From positions 66,258,366 through 66,322,365 of the forward strand of contig OX326958.1 of the NCBI GenBank assembly GCA_946800325.1: a stretch of DNA of 64,000 bases, in the 5' to 3' direction. Source of the DNA: Luzula sylvatica. Its lineage: Eukaryota > Streptophyta > Magnoliopsida > Poales > Juncaceae. Position 1 is the first letter of the stretch, and each line of letters begins with the position of its first letter. This document shows positions 1 through 13,013 of this stretch, in pieces. The notes beneath the pieces are model-generated. The model made no database searches, was not told the origin of the DNA, and worked only from the letters and a program-made list of their open reading frames with translations. Both the position numbers and the translations under genes were made by a program.

Positions 1-1940
1 TTTTATGTATGATGTCAACACAGTTAAGTAATTTAATTTAATTTTATTATATGTCATTTTCTTTGGAGGTAGAATAAACAAGGTTACAAGGAGAACTTTT
101 AGACTTACATGAGCAACTTTAATGTTGATTTTACACAGACGTTTTATAAAATTATAGTGACATTTGCAATATTTAAATAGTTTATGAAGTATCATAGTGT
201 CATTTGCAGAATAATTAATTAGTCATTATAATTTAAATAATTTGACTCATCTAATTATTAGATATATTATATGGTGTATCATTTTTTAAAATTTTATTGA
301 TATATTAAATTTAAATCATTTAATGAACAAAGAATATTTTGAGTTATATGAAAATAATTTTATTAGACATCATAATTTAAGTAATTTGACTCATCTAGTT
401 ATTAGTTATATATATATTATAAATTAAGATAACTACATGACCCGAAGAATTCTTGTATGATTTATCATTTTTTAAAACTTTGTTGATCAATTCAATTAAA
501 ATCATTCAATGAATAACGGATATTTTGAATATTCACCAAATAATTACAAACATGTCAATTAGATTTTATTTCTAATTTTAGTTGGGTTCACACCTCTCAA
601 TTTCAACCTCTTCGTGTTTTTTCCCCTTTTTTGTCTTCCCCGTAGTGCGACTCTCGCATTGCGGGGCGCGAGTGCGACACTTCTAATTTCCATTTTACTT
701 GTGTGCGTATAATAAATAATATATTGTTGATTTATCGCGATACTTAAAGTATCATATTTGTCTAAACTTTGTTTATTCATTATTAATTGTAATTTTCTGC
801 AAAAAAATTTTTGTTTCTAAATTGTGTTATTTGAACAAAAAAATATCCAAAAGAACCTTAATGCGTCACACATGATTCTCCAGAACAAATAAGAAAGATA
901 CATTACACCAAATTAGAACTAGTCATGTATACGAATTGCCCAACTCCCAAGTTTCTTTTTCTTTATTACTGTTTTCTATGTTTAGAAGAGACCGTCATTA
1001 TATGCTCTAGATTTGATACTGTAGTTCCATTTGAAGGAGCAAGACACAGTTCATAATTTCAAATTTTCAAGGACAATGATATGTTCTAGATTTGAAAACT
1101 TATACGTACATGCTGTGCTCTCAAGTTGGACTTATGAATGTATTTATGTGTCACGCATGATATGTTTGAGAAGGAGATTTGGAGCTATTTCGTTCCAAAT
1201 CTCTTTTTTTATAATCATCAAATATAAGTCTCAAAATGAAGCCCCACGTTTACTTTTCTAAACTAGTTTTTTCTTAAAATTGAAGGAGCAAAACTTTGAC
1301 TTGTACAAATTGCGACAAAGAAAATATGGACCGTACAATGGTACATCATCCTTAGATGTGTACGAAACTTATAATATATATATTATGCAACAATTTTATA
1401 AGCTATTTATCAAACCATATCATGTGAAACTTAATTAACTCGAGCTGGTTCGTGGACCTTCATGTTTATCCACGTTATCTACTTAAATTTCCAATTTCTT
1501 CTTTTTCTACATATTTTTTATTTATAGAAGAAAGATGTTCAAACTACTTATTTAGCATCCATATTTTATCAACTAAATAATTTAACCGACGCAACAAGCT
1601 TTGACCAAGTATTTTCCTAATACACATATATCATTAATGTATACGCACAATTTCTACATGAATGAATGTTAGTTAGCTTATTATTGAATTTTCTTGGCAT
1701 TTGAGTTGAATAATGTAATGGTGATAAAGAAGTTCCAACACATGCATGGCTTCTTATATCAGGTTATCACGGCACATGATGATATATATTTGATTATCTC
1801 TGATTAAAGAAATAAAGATAGGCCATTCAAATTCATGCAAATCGATCTAAGTTTCATTTTGATCATTTTGATAAGATTCAAGGGCGACAAATACGGAACT
1901 TGAAAGAAATGAACTTGGACTTTTTTGCACCACTCCTGTC

Positions 1941-1948
1941 TATATAAA
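1941..1948 (+). promoter_or_regulatory. TATA box of NPF copy A
   Basis: TATATAAA lies 81 bp upstream of the NPF start codon. It is followed by a short GA-rich leader (several AGAGAG runs at 1978-2021). The same box and spacing occur in copy B at 46679. Spacing and conservation support a core promoter; the transcription start itself is inferred. Confidence 0.7.
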
Positions 1949-2021
1949 CCTTCCTACTTAGCCTTGAGCTTCAAACAGAGAGAGAACTTCAGAGAGAGAG
2001 AGAAAACTTCGGAGAGAGAGA

Positions 2022-4322
2022 ATGGAAGGAATTGTAGACTGGAGAGGAAAGCCTGTAGATCCAAAGAGACATGGAGGGGTTAGAGCTACATTGTTTCTAT
2101 ATTGTACGAAACTCTTTATCTTTGTAAACTTATCATAATATAAATTATGCATTAAGGCATGATCATATATTTATTATACATAATATTTTTGCATGAACTA
2201 AACATAACATTTTTGCATTAACTATCTGTGCAGTGCTAGTGGTGGTAAGAAGCAGCATGAATGCAGCAAACACGAATCTCGTAGGGTTTTTTCGTTCAAC
2301 CCACAATATGACAATTGCACGTAGCGTGATCCTCAGCACGAATTTTGGAGGTGCTACGTGGATGTTGTCTGTATTTGGAGCATTTGTAGCAGAAACTTAC
2401 ATCAAGCGCTTCAAGGCTATTATCTTCTTCGGCCCCTTTGAGATCCTCGTATGTATATATTTCATCTTTGATAAAAAAAAATTTATATACATGACCCAAA
2501 TTAATATTACTAATCCCTATATATTTATATATACATGCAGGGATATGGATTACTAGCATTGCAATCACACCTTAGTTCTCTCCACCCGCCTCCATGCAAC
2601 GCAAACCAAGAATCTTGCGATTCTACCTACGGTTGGAAAACCACACTTATCTACCTCGGCCTTTTCATGATATCTGTAGGCGAGGGTTTCATGCGGGCCT
2701 CGACGCCGGCCTTTGGAGCGGACCAGTTCGACTCCGACGACCCCTCGGAGTCTAAGATGAAAATTAGGTTTTTTGACTTGGCAGCCATAGCGACTTGTTT
2801 TGGAGCAATTGTAGGGTTGATGTTTGTGGTTACTATTCAGAGTTTTAAAGGATGGGATATTGGTCTGGCGGTTTGCGCATTGTTTGTCCTCGCGGGAGTA
2901 CTAGTTGGAGCTATTGGTTTCCCGTTCTATCGAAATAAAAGATCTGCTGGAAGTCCCTTGACAAGTATTTTTCAGGTATAGTATTCCATCTCATGACTTC
3001 AATGTAATTTCACTTAATCAGAATAAATGAAGCTTATGTGGTTCTTTGCCAAAAGAAAAGAATAAGAAAAAAAATAACTATTTAATCACTTCATAAGAAA
3101 AATGTGGAAACATATACATAAATAGTATGAGTATCATAAACTAATTAGATGCGTATAATTTAATGATCACTAGGTTATTGTGGTGGCTATAAAGAAGAGA
3201 AAGATTGTAGTACCGGAGAATCTAGAAGACCCCCCAGTCACTGATCTCGCCGAAAAACCTGAAGAAATTCATCCTCGGAAAAAAGACCTCAGGTACAAAT
3301 AGGAAGAGTTTTTTTTTCATTACAATATATTAAACAAATAAAATCTTACCAAATTATGACATTTTTTGTCCGATTTATTCCATTCTATGCCTTACGTCAG
3401 TTTTAAAGAATAACTCTAAATTTCCTAATTTTTCCTTATGCGAAAGTTATAGTGTTATTCTATCATTCTATGTATCTTCCTCGAACTTTTAAGATACATT
3501 CCACAAACAGAAAATTAATAGTTCGTTTTTTTTTTGTGAAGATTTCTCGAGAAAGCGTCAATATACACCGTTGATGCAGATGCATGGTCCTACTGTAGTA
3601 CTTCGCAAGTAGAGGAGGCCAAAGCCTTCTTAAAATTGCTACCCATACTTATTAGCTCGATATTTTGTTATTTCCCTTTCGCTCTATTCTTCACCCTAAC
3701 TGCTCCAGCAGCCTCGACAATGAACACAAAACTCGGTACACTCAGAATTGCACCGGCTTCTCTCTACGCAGTCCCGGTTATTCTTCAATTGATCGTACTG
3801 GTATTGTACAACCGTGTAATTCTACCGTTTGTACGTAAACATACAAGCGAAACATATTCTAACTCGACCTCTCATCTAGTACGAGCCGGTGTAGGGTTCG
3901 TATTCGCATTGATGGCAACTGTTATTGCGGCATTGGTGGAGAGAAAGAGGAGAACGGCCGAGGATCCGAAAGATTTATCTTTTCTTTGGATGTTACCTCA
4001 ATTCATTCTTGTCGGTTTGATGGAGGTGACTTCGTTTGTAGGTTTGATGGAGTTCTTCAGTTACGAGTTACCCACGCGAATTAAACCATTAGCTTCGTCG
4101 ATGGTGTTTTGTATACTCGGTTTGTCGACTTGGTTAGATGGAGCTCTAGTTGCTATTGTACAAAGAGTTACAAGAAATGTAGGCCATAATGGATGGTTGG
4201 GTGGAAGGACTTTCGACGTAACAAGGCTCGATCTCTTCTACGGAGTTCTCTCCGTGGTTGAATTTATTGCTTTGTTAAATTTTGCATTTTGGGCTAGAAG
4301 ATATTTACACAGACGTGCATAG
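2022..4322 (+). CDS. NPF: NRT1/PTR family (NPF) transporter, copy A; five exons
   Basis: Exons are 2022-2103, 2234-2448, 2541-2975, 3174-3292 and 3542-4322. All introns are GT-AG, phases are consistent, and the product is 543 aa ending in TAG. The protein looks like a plasma- or endo-membrane proton-coupled NPF/POT carrier (MFS fold). The N-terminal region has RHGGVRATLFLY, FGADQFD lies at residues 157-163 and GSPLT at 236-240. About six hydrophobic segments precede a charged loop (about 229-312) and six follow it. The best resemblance is to the NPF4 group, recalled rather than searched, so the substrate (nitrate, ABA, GA or other) cannot be assigned. The length is slightly under the usual 550-600 aa. 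The TM1 ExxE glutamates typical of the family appear replaced by V30 and R33. The start codon is the first ATG after the TATA box and GA-rich leader. No stop or frameshift interrupts it. Confidence 0.93.
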
Positions 4323-5634
4323 AGCAAGCTCAACGATTTTTTATATTTAGGTGTTGATCACATTTAATTTTCTAATATTGTAAATAAGAAAGAGAAGATG
4401 GTTCCGTTTGATATATAAGAACAAGAAGATGGTGGTTATCAATTAATTATTATGTTATGTCGAGTATTTGTACGGTAGATTATATTTTTATTTTGTCCTT
4501 TAGTTAGAAATCCAAGTGAAGTACGGTTGTACGACTTATTTTTTGCTTGTGCATGCATGTGGCCATTATGCCAAAGTCAATCTTCGGCTCACTAAATAAT
4601 TGTGTATTAGATCAAACTGCCAACGTATACTGTAAACAAATAAATAATAATCGTATGTCAATATCATTGCTTTTATATTTAAAGGGGTCATATTTGTGTG
4701 ATTATCATTGCTTTTTATATTTACGAGTCCCATTACTCGTATAATTAAAGATGATCCATTATTCCAATTTAGAATTTTCCTGAAAATAAATCGATGAAGA
4801 AACAACATTACATGTTGGAAATGTAAATTATATGCATCGAGGTATATCAAATCTTCCTACAAATTAAATTAAATTCTCATTGAGAGAGGTTTAATTAATA
4901 TATTATATATAGAGGAGAGCTCTTATCAGCAAGTTGCAATAAGCCAACTTAGGCACGTAATTGCATATAGAAGACTCACATGCTTTTAGTGACCATCCAT
5001 TAATTATGTTTTAAATAAATGATCGTTCATTAACTACCTAATAATGTCCACCAAAGTCCAAGTTAATTTGCATGTTACTCTAATGGAGGGAGGGTACGAA
5101 AAACAAAGATTTCAGATGCCAACAACATACCGCAAACACTACACAATTGACCCAATTGACATTGACAAGTTACCTATCTTACCACGATACTTCTTTGTAT
5201 CGTATCTGACGTTGATATATTTATTAGATGCTGACAAATCCTCTCTCAGGACTATATTGTTGTTGGTCAAGAAATATCTTTTACCAAATAGCCAGTACAT
5301 TTTAAAAGTCCAAATGTTTTTTTCTCCTTTTACTGGCCCCGTAGAAATAAAACTCCAATTGGTGGCCACATGTCAACACCCTAATTGAGAGTGATGGTTG
5401 ATTTCAGGGTCGGCCCCGAATAAGCCACGCAAACTCCGAAACTAGATCACCAACCAAAAAGAAGCAACCATTTAGATATATAGTGTACATGTTATAAAAT
5501 AAGAAAAATCAAACTAATTACTAGAAGAAATAGACATGAAAGAATTCATTGGTTTGGAAGACAAGATATGTAATCGTTGTGGTATTGCTCGTTTTTTTTT
5601 ATATATATAAATAAGGATTGGGAAATCGTTTTAA
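4323..5634. other. NPF copy A 3' flank, no gene seen
   Basis: This AT-rich flank is conserved with 49047-50750 of copy B. Short open frames here are not conserved in frame between copies and show no family features. Relative to copy B it lacks about 360 bp at the position matching 50014-50378. Confidence 0.7.
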
Positions 5635-8229
5635 GGAATAATTTTTGGTATGTCCTTCCAAAAGATCAAAATATCAAATTTGTCCCTTTAAAACTACAAA
5701 TATCAAATTTAACCTTACAAACTTAAAAACATATCAAATTTGTCCAAGTTAATTTTTGTAGTTAAAATTAACAATAAACATATAAATTGACCTTCTTACC
5801 CCTCATCGTTTTATTCATAGACCCGTCTCTCTCAACTAGCATATCCAGTGTTTTCCTATTCCCCTGTTTTGAAGTGTTCTTTTTACTCACCCCTCTAAAA
5901 TGTTGAAACAAAATATTACAAAACGGTATATTCGGATATTGATAAAGAATAAAATATATTATAATAAAATATTTTAATACAATACATACGAAATTAACAT
6001 GTAATAAAATATAACAATAAAATTGAAACCGTTTACCCGGATCACGTGAACGCTGTCCTTAGGCATTATTCCGTCCGTTCGTGCAGACTGTTGGAAATGC
6101 CCCAAGATAATCCGGAGATGTCGTTCTTTAGGTCACGTCCATGAGAACGACTGATGATAACCTTCTTCAACACCCAACTCGAAATAGTATATTGTGTATA
6201 TAAAATAGTATATTGAGAATGTATGGGGGATTATTAAAGAACATGTATAAATGGATATATAAATATGATTCTATTATGTATATGAGTATCTCACTGACTA
6301 ACTCTCTCTCTCTCTCTCATACCTTGTATAATTTGATATATAGGTATGATATTTATATGCCTAGCTATCAGCATGATCTCTGGTAAATACGTTTCTAATA
6401 TTAATGGACTTTATTGTTATTACAAAGATGTTACAAACAATGCAAACGGCTAAAACTTAATTCACATTTCTATCATAGTTGTAACAGCCTAATTAATTGG
6501 TCTAGTGTAATTGTTATATATAAAATAATTATGAATACTCAATTGCCTAGTAACCAGGAATTGTATGGCTTATTAATCCTAACTATTGTAAATATTATTT
6601 TGAGTTTTTATATTTCTTCAACATAAAATCTATCATTAATGAACACATCTCTATCCAAATTAAAAGTTTATTCTTGCTATATTCCCTTCTTTTTCTTCCA
6701 AAGTCCAAATAAGATTTTTAATACAGAAATCTAGTTAGTACAATAAGCATATTGTCTATAGGAATAGGAGTATATTACCATTATTAAGTAACAGGGCCGG
6801 ACCTGGGCTTTCGCCGAGTTGGCCCATGTCACAGGCCTCCATTTTTCATATGCCTTCTTTTTTTTAAGACCCGCCTTTCATAGATTTCAGTTTTCAGGTT
6901 TAAATTCAGTAAATATATGTTCAATTTAAGTTCAATTTAAGTTTAAATTTTAATTTTCATAATTTAAGGTTTGTTCGATTTAGGTATTTCAGCAATTATC
7001 TTAGTTATTTCAGCAATTATTTTGGTTAATTTGAGAAATTTTAGATTTGTAATTTCAGCAATTATGTTGGTTATTTCTTTGACATTCAGGATTTTCAGCA
7101 TAATTTGATTAAAATTCAAGGGTTTGCATCAACATTTAAGACTTATTAAGATTTTTTCTCCAAAATATAGGGTATGCGACAAATTTGAACAAAATCGAGC
7201 TGTTTTTGAGAATTTTTTTAGAATTTTCACTAAAACTTAGGATTTCTGGCATGATTTTATGAATATTCAGTTTTTTTTTCACTAAAAAATCTAGGGTTCT
7301 TCGACAAAATTTGAGTAAACTTCGAACATTTTTCATCAAAATTTTGGAAAAGACTGTTTTAGCAAAATTTCGACACGTATAATATTCGTTTTAGTTTCTT
7401 CGGTATATCGTAATATATTCGTCAAAGGCCTCCAAAACTCAGGACCGGGCCTGTTAAGTAAGCATTTCTTTAAGGACTTTTAACAATTAAAAAATTGCTC
7501 GCCCAAGAAAATAAAGTGATTGTTCCTCGTGGTTTAAAGGAGAACAAAATTTTTTGTTTAAATTAAATTAGTTGTTCAGTTATTCATTTTTTGTTGAATG
7601 ATGAACATAAGTATATATACTAATCACATTTGGGTTTAACACTTGATAATTAGGATACTTCGTTATTATAATGTTCTTTCTTCTATAAATCATTTATTCA
7701 TTCCGAAAAATTGCGTTTCTTAAATTGGTTGCTGAGCTTTTCCTTCAAACTCCATTTAAATCGGTTGAGTGACTATACAATTAAATTTATATGAGTGCCT
7801 ACGTAGAACTACAAATCTTATGAGTCAATGGGGGCATATTAGCAATCATCTTTGCTTCTCATTTTTTTTGGATGAGTAAAGCAAGGAGGTTGGGAGGTTT
7901 CCATTTCATCGAGAGAAAAAAACACTCCTTCATAATGGGTTGAAATGGGTTGAGGTGGGAGCAAGGGTATTGTGGTCAACATAAATTATATTTATTAACT
8001 TAAATAGTGTTTACAAATATTGAATCATCATTAAATTGACAGAATAATGCTAATTTGGATAAAATTGATATTTGGTTAGTTTTAGGTGTACATATATGAT
8101 ATTTTGTAGGTTTGACAAGTATAAATTTGATATATACCGAATTTTGAGAGGACAAATTTGATATTTATAATTTTAGAAGGACAAATTTGATATTTTTTAA
8201 TTTTAGAAGGACATACATGAAATTGCCCC
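5635..8229. mobile_element. Non-autonomous Mutator-like element with long TIRs
   Basis: The left end (GGAATAATTTTTGGTATGTCC) pairs with the inverted right end (GGGGCAATTTCATGTATGTCC). Both ends carry repeated ATATCAAATTTGTCC-type subterminal motifs. Flanks TCGTTTTAA and ATGGTTTAA look like a decayed 9-bp TSD; the unfilled site in copy B reads AAATGTTTTAACG. No transposase is visible. It carries a nested hAT element (6792-7453). The end and subterminal sequences resemble those of the MULE at 34322-37360, suggesting one family. Confidence 0.85.
6792..7453. mobile_element. Short non-autonomous hAT element nested in the MULE
   Basis: The ends are CAGGGCCGGACCT and inverted CAGGCCCGGTCCT. They are flanked by a perfect 8-bp TSD, TTAAGTAA (6784-6791 and 7454-7461). 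The interior is AT-rich and non-coding, with degenerate repeated phrases. TIR and TSD are diagnostic of the hAT superfamily. Confidence 0.92.
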
Positions 8230-8289
8230 ATGGTTTAACGAATAATCATTGGCTATATCGTAATTTAATGACCGTTCACAAGTATTATA

Positions 8290-9318
8290 CAGGCCCGGCC
8301 CCAGGTATAGGCCCATGAAGCCTGGGCTTCGGGGTCCATATACATATATGTTACATATATATACTAGTACTAGTAAGATAAAACTAATGCAAATAAGATA
8401 AAATCAACATCCATAAGTATTTTAAAGTTTTATAAGCCCACAATCAACTCGGCCCAATTTCTTTATTTTCCCCTCCCGTGTACTCTCCTCTCTCTTTTTC
8501 CCTCTCAGGTTCTCTCTCTTCGCCCTCTCTTTTTCGTTGTGACTTGTTTTGGAAGGAATGACACCCTAGCTCTCTCTCGCTAAAGAAGAAATGGCCCTTT
8601 TATGATGTTCCGTGACTGGAGCTTGCGTTTCTCTGCTGGCAGACGCGTTCTCCCTCTTTTGTCTCTCGCTACAGTGCCGTTATTTCGCTTTTTTGATGTT
8701 GTAACAGGGACTGCTGCTGACTGCTGTGCTGCAGAAATTTCGCAATTTATTTTTGCTGCTGTATAAATTATTTTGATTCTCAAAATTAGGTATGCTATTC
8801 TCGATACCATTTTAATGTGTTAATTTGAATTTGTTGATCTCGATATTTATTTTAATGTGATAATTTTGTTTCAAAATTAGGCACATTATAGTCACGCCTA
8901 TATCTGGATGTCAGAAAAGAAAAAGAAACAAAAGACGGAAGCTTTTATAAATTCTCAAAGGGGTTGAGGAAGAATTGGACGAGGAAGATCAAGAGGTTGA
9001 GGAAACGCTGGAGGAAGTGAAAGAGGAAGCGGTGGTGGAGGAAGTAGAAGAGGAAGCAGTGGTGGAGGAAGTGGTAGAGATAGAGAGTAACGAAAATAAT
9101 TTGAATGTTTCATTTGCACCTCCCGAAATTGATGATCCAAAAAATTGGAACGAAATTCATCAAAAATTGAGGAATTTTTTAGTTGAAAAGGGACCGGGTA
9201 GAATTAGTGATTTTTTAAATTTCCCAAAAATGACGACGAAAAAAATCGAGATAGAATTAGATATGGGGACCTCTTTCAAACTAGGCTTCGGATACCCCAA
9301 AATCTGGGACCGGGCCTG
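8290..9318 (+). mobile_element. hAT element, internally deleted, carrying a transposase N-terminal fragment
   Basis: The TIRs are CAGGCCCGGCCCCAG and inverted CAGGCCCGGTCCCAG, with a perfect 8-bp TSD GTATTATA (8282-8289 and 9319-9326). The 5' part looks like a leader of CT-rich sequence followed by an AT-rich intron. The insertion sits inside a copia fragment whose coding sequence resumes right after the TSD. Confidence 0.93.
8908..9250 (+). pseudogene. hAT (zinc-finger/TTF-type) transposase N-terminal remnant
   Basis: An ATG at 8908 opens a lysine-rich start (MSEKKKKQKTEAF) that hits a stop at about 8966. A shifted frame then gives a Glu/Val-rich stretch followed by DDPKNWNEIHQKLRNFLVEK and GPGRISDFLNFPK. 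That pattern matches the region just before the TTF-type zinc finger of plant ZMYM/TTF-like hAT transposases, from memory. The protein then runs into the element's 3' end, so the catalytic and dimerization domains are missing. Confidence 0.72.
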
Positions 9319-9326
9319 GTATTATA

Positions 9327-10479
9327 TATGCATCAACCTCCTCGTTTTATACATCCCGATCATCCGGCTCTTGTGTGCAAACTTCACAAATCTCTGTACG
9401 GCCTGAAACAGACACCTCGTCCCTGGTTCACCAAGCTCTCTTCTTCTTTATCCATCTTAGGATTTCAAGCATCGCAGTTTGATCCCTCACTCTTTATCCG
9501 AAACTTCCACTCTACAATCACCTGGATACTGGTTTATGTTGATGACATAATCCTTACGGGCAATGATCTTGTTACTCTTCAAGCCATTACTCAAGCGCTT
9601 CACACTCAGTTTACTCTCAAAGATCTGGGTGACCTACATTACTTTCTAGGTATCGAATGTACCAAGTCTGAATAAGGCTACACTCTATCTCAAACTCAGG
9701 ATCTATTATCTCTTATCTCAAAGGCAAATATGACCAATTACAAGCCTTGTTCCACACCAATTCCTCCTGGTGATACCTTGTCAAAACACCAAGGGGTACT
9801 ATTACCAGATCCATCCATGTACATGAGTGTTGTTGGAGCATTACAATATGCTACAATAACAAGACCTGATATTGCGTATGCTGTTAACAAGTGTAGTCGG
9901 TATATGCATCGACCATCTGATATGCACTAGGGGCTTGTTAAACGCATGCTTCGGTATCTTCAAGGCACACTTCAGCATGGTCTTACTATCTACAAATCAT
10001 CAGATCTTCAACTTCACGCCTACTCTGATGCGGACTGGGCAGGAGATCCTGATGATCGACGATCTACAACATGATTTTGTGTTTTTCTGGGTCGAAACCT
10101 CATTTCCTAGTCATCGTAGAAACAACCTACGGTCTCGAGATTGAGCACCGAGGCAGAATACAAAGCCATGGCTATGGCATCCGGTGAAGTTGTGTGGATT
10201 CAGTGCCTACTCCGCGAGCTCTCCTGTTCTATTCTGGCTACTCCAACATTGTGGTGTGACAATTTAGGTGCAACATATCTTGCAGCTAACCCAGTTTTTC
10301 ATGCTGAATCAAAACATATCGAAATAGACCGTCACTTTGTCAGGGAAAAAGTGCAGTCTAAACAACTCATTGTTCGGCATGTTAGCTCCAAAGATCGACT
10401 AGCAGATGGACTCACAAAAGGCTTAGCCACTTCATTTCTTCGACGCAAACTTATGGTCCTTGCAACACCATCTGTTTGA
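9327..10479 (+). pseudogene. Ty1/copia RT-RNase H fragment, broken by stops
   Basis: Conceptual translation over several frames gives the second half of copia pol. It contains YGLKQTPRPW, the catalytic [72 protein letters not shown] and [20 protein letters not shown]. In-frame stops fall near 9673, 9928, 10067 and 10110. The 5' part is joined across the hAT insertion at 8290-9318, with only a few bases visible left of it. Gag, protease and integrase are absent. It is a dead remnant inside copy A and missing from copy B. Confidence 0.93.
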
Positions 10480-10640
10480 GGGGGACTATTAGAATCATTT
10501 AGATAAAACATGTATAATGGTGTATTCACACATGTACAGTATGGTGCACTGCACCAGGTCTAGGTCATAGTAGAGGTTAGTTACTGTTATGGACTGTTAG
10601 GGGTTAGGTACAGAATGAGTATAAATAAAATTTTAAAGAG
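10480..10640 (+). repeat. Copia polypurine tract and partial 3' LTR
   Basis: Directly after the pol remnant's stop comes a purine tract, GAGGGGGA. Then comes TATTAGAATCA, which looks like an LTR start (TGTTAGA) with a mutated second base. A TATA-like GTATAAATAAAA lies at about 10619. The right end of the LTR is unclear because a MITE begins at about 10647. Confidence 0.65.
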
Positions 10641-10646
10641 TAGTGA

Positions 10647-10881
10647 TGCACCTCCCCCTTATCCTCCCCCCCACCTCTTGATGTGTCATCGTATGGCTTA
10701 ACACCATAAAAATTAACATCTTAATTTATGATTTAATATCTTAATTTATAGTGTATCATCATAATTAAGATGTTAAAATATAAATTAAGAATTTAAATCA
10801 TAATTAAGATGTTAATTTTGATGGTGTTAAGCCATACGATGACACATCAAGAGGTGAGGGGGAGGCTAAGGGGGAGGTACA
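10647..10881. mobile_element. Foldback MITE
   Basis: This is a nearly complete inverted repeat. The left end TGCACCTCCCCCTTA pairs with inverted TGTACCTCCCCCTTA. The arms of about 100 bp share CACCTCTTGATGTGTCATCG and TATGGCTTAACACCAT. A diverged relative starts near 40155. No convincing TSD could be read. Confidence 0.82.
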
Positions 10882-10944
10882 ACTTTTTCCTTAATTTGTA
10901 TAATTAAACATGGAATATAATCAAATATACTACAGTTATAATTT

Positions 10945-12908
10945 GATTAATTACTAACCAAAGGCTCATAGAATTTACGTGGTATTTTCAAAATATTCAA
11001 GTTTTACAAATTTATTCCAAAAATGACAACTAATTGAACTTTATTCCAAAAATATTGAAGTGCTGGATGTGGGATTTCGACACTTTCAAAATATGACGGG
11101 TTCTCAAACACCGCCAGTTTCAATCCGTCATTAGCCCAACTTACCTGGTTTTTCCCCAACAAGGAAAGTCAACCCCGCCCTTCAATTAACATAATCGGAT
11201 TTGGTCCGACCCGAAATACAGCACCACTTTCTCATTCTTCCTCCAGCAGCGAACTTCCCTCTCATCATAATCGAACTCAACTTGGTCCAATTCTTCCCAT
11301 CCAATCAACACCAAGACCACATCTCCCGAATCCAATTCGAGCAATCTCATTCATATCAAAAGTGAACTCTTTCCCTTCATCGCCGACTACTCCCAAAACA
11401 AAGTGATCTCCGAACCTTCAAATCAAATATGTTGCAAGATGACGTCAGGATGGGTCATGATCGGTAACTTGATAGCCGTAATACCACTCCTCGACATCTC
11501 CCTCTAATTACAAGGCTGTGATCTCGACTCTTTTTCACTCTTGAATTGCGCAAAATCTAAAAAACCTTTCACATTTTGTGATCCAATTTCGAGGATGGAG
11601 TCCCCCGAAATAATTCAATTCTGCCCGCGATGTAGGCATGAATAGGAATGTCAACGGGGCGGTCGGATTCGGGGACTTCTTTCCCATACCCAAATCCGAA
11701 ATTTCCGTGATTTTCCGAATCCAAATAAAAAATCCCCGCGGGTACAAAATGATACATGAATCCGAACCCGCAGGTAATCTTATACCCGTGGGGAAATCTG
11801 TTACCAGAAATGTTTTTTTTTGATTTTTTTTTTAACAGTGACTATTGACATCAAATAATTTTTGTAGATTATTAAAATAATTTTTGTCCACTGTTACTCG
11901 TTGGTAATCTTATACCCACCGTTTAAATAATTTTTGTCCACTGTTACTTTCACATCCACATCAAATTGCTCACGTTGTTCGGATGCACAAGTATTTCATA
12001 GTATAGGATAGTTTATTTCTAGGCTTAGGATTTTGAAAATGACTATCCTAAAAATTTTGGTAAATGCACAAAATAATTTATATGTCAATTTGGATGTAGT
12101 TTTAGTAAATTGTAGGTATATATCGGTATGTGTGAAAGTTCAACACGCAATCAAATACTGACACCAACTTACCAAGTTAACAAAATAAATTCAAGAATAT
12201 TTTATAACCAAAAATAAATCTAATAACATTCCACTATTAAATTAGGAAAAGTAAAATAATCACAATAGATCAAATTTATTTATTACAAAGTATTTTAAAA
12301 AGCATATAAGTGCCGACATATTTTACAACCATACAAAATAATGTATTTTTCTTACATTTGTCATATTATAAATTCACAAAAAACTTATGGATAGATTGTT
12401 TTCTGTGTAATATGTAAAATAATATAATATATAATAAAAATATTTGAATATAAAATAATACACCATAATATTATTCAGTACATAATTATAAGTGCCGGAA
12501 GTCAAAAGCGTACAAATATTGCTACAAAAATATGAAAATTATGTTACGTATCGAAATTAGAATTTTATGTTATTTATTAATTATAATTTGTTCTTTGATT
12601 TTGAAAATTATAGACATGAACAATTTTAATCAAGACACAAAATGTCTAACAAACATTTAATTTAATTAAAATGGAAAAATATCAAATAACACTAGATACA
12701 AAATAGAAGTATGAGTTTAACCAAATAACTATACAGTAAACCTTCACCAGAAACACACAAGAAAAATTAAACTTCAACATAGTTATAATTGATCAATTAA
12801 ATTTACAAAAAAATATGAGAAAAATAAAACATCCAAAGAGTATTCGAGTAAAAAAGATGTATTTAAATAAGAGAGAGGAGACATAAAGCAGTGCATTTTT
12901 GTGTAATC
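10945..12908. other. Non-coding block shared with copy B
   Basis: This matches 52190-54024 plus 55540-55675 of copy B. The first part (about 11050-11830) is GC-richer and holds a tract rich in CCGAATCC and CCCGCGGG motifs. No long conserved reading frame exists. The remainder is AT-rich with no feature I recognise. Confidence 0.7.
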
Positions 12909-13013
12909 ATTGAAAAATAAAACTTTAATTTATTTATATTATATTATATTATATTATATTATTTATATTGTTTTATATTATATTATATATATTTTATTAT
13001 ATTATATTGAAAA

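Noticed and set aside
2296..2568. Minus-strand frame over NPF exon 2
   Set aside because: It is a shadow of the spliced NPF exons and introns.
8975..9406. Acidic 143-codon gene
   Set aside because: It spans the hAT 3' end and runs into flanking copia sequence; only the transposase remnant part is meaningful.
11535..11823. Small overlapping frames conserved in copies A and B (also 52769-53057)
   Set aside because: Frames on both strands are equally conserved because the DNA duplication is recent; no domain or start context supports coding.
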